Source: Bacteroidota bacterium
GTDB lineage: Bacteria > Bacteroidota > Ignavibacteria > Palsa-1295
DNA length: 64,000 bases
Reading direction: 5' to 3'
Assembly (NCBI GenBank): GCA_021324735.1
Contig: JAJPIO010000003.1
Location: 1-64,000 of the forward strand
Each line of letters opens with the position of its first letter. Position 1 is the first letter of the stretch. The notes beneath the pieces were generated by a model that had not been told where the DNA came from, ran no database searches, and was given only the letters and a program-made list of their open reading frames with translations. Below, piece after piece: positions 61,685 through 64,000 of the stretch. Made by a program: the position numbers and the translations under genes.

Positions 61685-64000
61685 TTATTTTTGCACTACG
61701 ATCCGTTTAGAATTAATGTACGCGCCGGATGCTAAGCGAAGTACATACGTGCCGCTGGCAAGCTCGGTAGCATCAAAGTTGACGGTATGGTCACCGGAGG
61801 CCATTGCCCCGGAAGCGATCGTCATGACTTTATTGCCCAGCATATCGTAGAGCTCCATCGAAATATCCTTGCTGTTCTCCCGTAAAGAATACTGTACGGT
61901 AGCCGGGCCTGAGGCCGGGTTTGGTACAACGCTCTTCACCCACACGGGCGGCAAGCCCTCCAACGATCTGCGGAGCGTCAGGTCGCCACATTCGTTTTGC
62001 CCCACGAACGTACCCGGAATACTGTCCTTCGATACCCAGCATACGGTGTTACCCTTGTCATTCATAAAGGCCAGATCCTGGACCTGAATAGGCGTCGTGC
62101 TGTCTTTATTCACCACATACAGGAATACAACATTAGCGATCGTCGTAATACCCTGGATCGGGGAACCCGACGTTTCTGTCACAGTCAGAAGATCATAGTT
62201 CGGATCGGTTTTGTCCAGTACCGGTACTGGCTGAGTCGTAGAACCAGAAAGACCTCCAGACGTGACCACCTGCTCCGGCACGAACATATCCCTGCGATAA
62301 CGAAGAGTATATGTAATGCCGTAGACCTTCGCTTTCGGGTCAAATGCCTGCGCAAGTGTGATCGGTACTGATATCGTATTATTCGGAAGTACTGAATAGT
62401 TTGTATCGACATCGTTCTTGCGGGCGCTTACGGTATTTGCAAAGTGCAGACCGACGCCTTTTAGGGTTGCAACATAGTTCGAATCGGGTGGGTCATTTTC
62501 CGGAATGATCAGATGGAACACGATCTTCGCACCATTCCCACCATTGATCGAAGGTGTATATTTCACGGTAAACGGTATCGTTTGGCCCGGATTGATCGCA
62601 AGATTGAGTTTCCCCTTCGATTGTTTACCATCGGTAAATGTAAACTGACTGGCCCCCGTCGTTCCAAGGGTATCTATGATATAGACACTATCGACAAAAG
62701 CATTCTTGGAGTTATCATTATTCGAAATGCTAACGATCATTGTCGAATCCTGACACACGTACACGTTGCCATAATCAGCGCCCTGAGGTACCGCTGCAAA
62801 GCGCGAGCTAAAGGCAGTAAAGGTCGCCATTTTTGCAGTATCGCAATCCCCACCAACGGTGAGTGATGCCTGCATCGTACCGACCTGCGAATTTCCGTTG
62901 ATCACTATTGGAATGCTATCTCCTGGCGGAATGATCTGGCCCGGAGTAAAGCCACTATCCGTAAAGATACCCGATGGCGTACCGGTAAGAGCTACATTAT
63001 TAAGTGTCAACGCGGTATCACCGTCATTATGGATCCATACCGTCGTTGTCAGCGCGTCGTTCGGTGGGACGGTACCAAAGTCGTACGCTGCGGGGGTGAT
63101 ACGAATATTCGAATGACGAACAATGCCACTGAAGCTGATGACCGGATTGAAATCATGCTCGGGATGCGCAAGATCTTTACCCGAAGCAGCGATCTGTGCA
63201 CTGCGCAGAGCGTATCCCTTAGTAAGGTCCGGCTTAAACATGACATCGACCCAAATGCTAGCTCCCGGGTCCAATTGATATAGCGTCGTACTTGGAACCT
63301 GCGTCCGTAGAATGCTAAATTCATTCGCATCCGCACCGGTAATACTAATATTTTGAATGATAATTGAGGATCCGGTCTGCGGAGAAGAAGTATTCAATAA
63401 ATACATCCGGATGACTTCCGAATCGCATTGTGCGGTGTACTCTTGCTTCGATCGATCCCAGTTAAGGCCAGCCTGCACACCGACACCAGTAAGGAAAGAA
63501 GTATCCTTGATCGAATGCTGGAATGGCGTGAGGAGGTTAGTACCCCAATCCTGCCTGCCGGTCGATGTGCCGGTGGTATCCGGATGGAAGCACAGGAAAA
63601 GCGACGTCGATTTGCCTGGTGCAATAGTGATCGGCAAGGCCGATGTATCTTCGAATGAGAATTCTTTCGAGTTGTGAAGCAACCAATTTTTGTCGATCAC
63701 AAGCGGCGCATTGCCAACATTTTTGATCGTAAGCTGCTTGCATGCGGTATCTCCTACGAGTACATTGCCAAAGTCGAGATCGGACGCGTAGATCTGTGGC
63801 GTCACTCCTAATCCGACCATAGGATACAAGAATGGTAGACAGCCGACTTGTAATGCAAGCGTATCGAATGCCTGCACCGTGTCCAGCGATGTAAAGCACA
63901 CTCGAAGCTGAACGGTATCTCCGGATTGCAGCGTGCGATTGATCGCGGTCGGCGTAACCGTGAACTTACCACCTACCGCACTGCCCATGACCTGCGCCGT
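61685..64000 (-). CDS. secreted anchor-D-like T9SS protein (5' end outside window)
   Basis: At least 771 residues; the frame is open to the window edge, so the N-terminus and signal peptide are missing. Repeating beta-sandwich domains of about 100 residues with ASDLDFGNVLVGDTACKQLTIKNVG...PLVID and ITPAAYDFGTVPPNDALTTTVWIHNDG...TLNNVALTG are typical choice-of-anchor-D (ASPM/SPD2/Hydin-like) units. A cohesin-like segment (NTISVPITLAQAFDPKAKVYGITYTLRYRRDMFVPE) precedes the T9SS sorting domain (VVPNPASGPATVQYSL...LYDMLGNKVMTI...GTYVLRLASG...KRIVVQK). Surface-exposed or released; function unknown. Confidence 0.87.
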   Translation of the reverse strand, partial: TAQVMGSAVGGKFTVTPTAINRTLQSGDTVQLRVCFTSLDTVQAFDTLALQVGCLPFLYPMVGLGVTPQIYASDLDFGNVLVGDTACKQLTIKNVGNAPLVIDKNWLLHNSKEFSFEDTSALPITIAPGKSTSLFLCFHPDTTGTSTGRQDWGTNLLTPFQHSIKDTSFLTGVGVQAGLNWDRSKQEYTAQCDSEVIRMYLLNTSSPQTGSSIIIQNISITGADANEFSILRTQVPSTTLYQLDPGASIWVDVMFKPDLTKGYALRSAQIAASGKDLAHPEHDFNPVISFSGIVRHSNIRITPAAYDFGTVPPNDALTTTVWIHNDGDTALTLNNVALTGTPSGIFTDSGFTPGQIIPPGDSIPIVINGNSQVGTMQASLTVGGDCDTAKMATFTAFSSRFAAVPQGADYGNVYVCQDSTMIVSISNNDNSKNAFVDSVYIIDTLGTTGASQFTFTDGKQSKGKLNLAINPGQTIPFTVKYTPSINGGNGAKIVFHLIIPENDPPDSNYVATLKGVGLHFANTVSARKNDVDTNYSVLPNNTISVPITLAQAFDPKAKVYGITYTLRYRRDMFVPEQVVTSGGLSGSTTQPVPVLDKTDPNYDLLTVTETSGSPIQGITTIANVVFLYVVNKDSTTPIQVQDLAFMNDKGNTVCWVSKDSIPGTFVGQNECGDLTLRRSLEGLPPVWVKSVVPNPASGPATVQYSLRENSKDISMELYDMLGNKVMTIASGAMASGDHTVNFDATELASGTYVLRLASGAYINSKRIVVQK

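Overview
The window reads as a stretch of chromosome from a Bacteroidota-related (FCB group) bacterium, most likely a Candidatus Kapabacteria/Chlorobi-side lineage. Grounds: at least six large secreted proteins end in a type IX secretion (T9SS) C-terminal sorting domain (PNP...GTY/GIY...Lys/Arg-rich end); many carry Asp-box (BNR) propellers or choice-of-anchor-D-like repeats; two good promoter candidates fit the Bacteroidota TTG-N20-TAnnTTTG pattern; CoaBC shows active-site substitutions that I recall from Bacteroidota. The lineage is inference; no rRNA gene is present. No tRNA, rRNA, CRISPR array, transposase or integrase was recognised.

Region by region. 1-1000: a gene-free array of palindromic repeats. 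1035-1784: a lipoprotein. 1827-4971: a more AT-rich minus-strand island with an AIPR-family nuclease-like protein and a zinc-binding HNH-like protein (a probable defence module) beside a two-TM membrane protein. 5026-9475: B12-dependent ribonucleotide reductase nrdJ, followed downstream by two small genes (VOC family, DUF2442), each followed in turn by another copy of the nrdJ 3' end. 10467-13688: a large T9SS protein. 13692-16399: small minus-strand genes, a DUF6252-like lipoprotein and a helical protein. 16469-19775: a small-secreted-peptide / sigma factor / propeller / thioredoxin-fold cassette. 19796-23434: a cluster of BNR/T9SS genes showing recent duplication, truncation and a frameshift. 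23649-26003: ftsH. 26217-28232: T9SS protein. 28503-31129: coaBC and a class-V aminotransferase-fold enzyme. 31550-37477: small lipoprotein, Omp28-like T9SS protein, a small hypothetical and a giant T9SS protein. 37452-47277: a minus-strand housekeeping run rodZ-like, histidine kinase, ligA, membrane protein, mfd. 47450-49973: convergent guaB and egtD. 50103-57290: a tightly packed seven-gene operon (C-N hydrolase, sugar-type ABC binding protein and two permeases, enolase-superfamily enzyme, DapA-like aldolase, DHODH-like TIM barrel) that looks like an uncharacterised uptake and catabolic pathway. 57389-61490: aminotransferase, and convergent tal-pgi. 61685-64000: a 5'-truncated T9SS protein.

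The three most unusual things are: (i) the nrdJ 3' end is repeated three times at about 450-bp spacing, once as a functional-looking Cys tail fused to a DUF2442 protein; (ii) palindromic repeat units of families also seen between genes sit in frame inside the coding sequences of nrdJ and coaBC; (iii) the secreted-peptide/sigma/propeller/thioredoxin cassette, and separately the seven-gene catabolic operon, are candidate undescribed systems.
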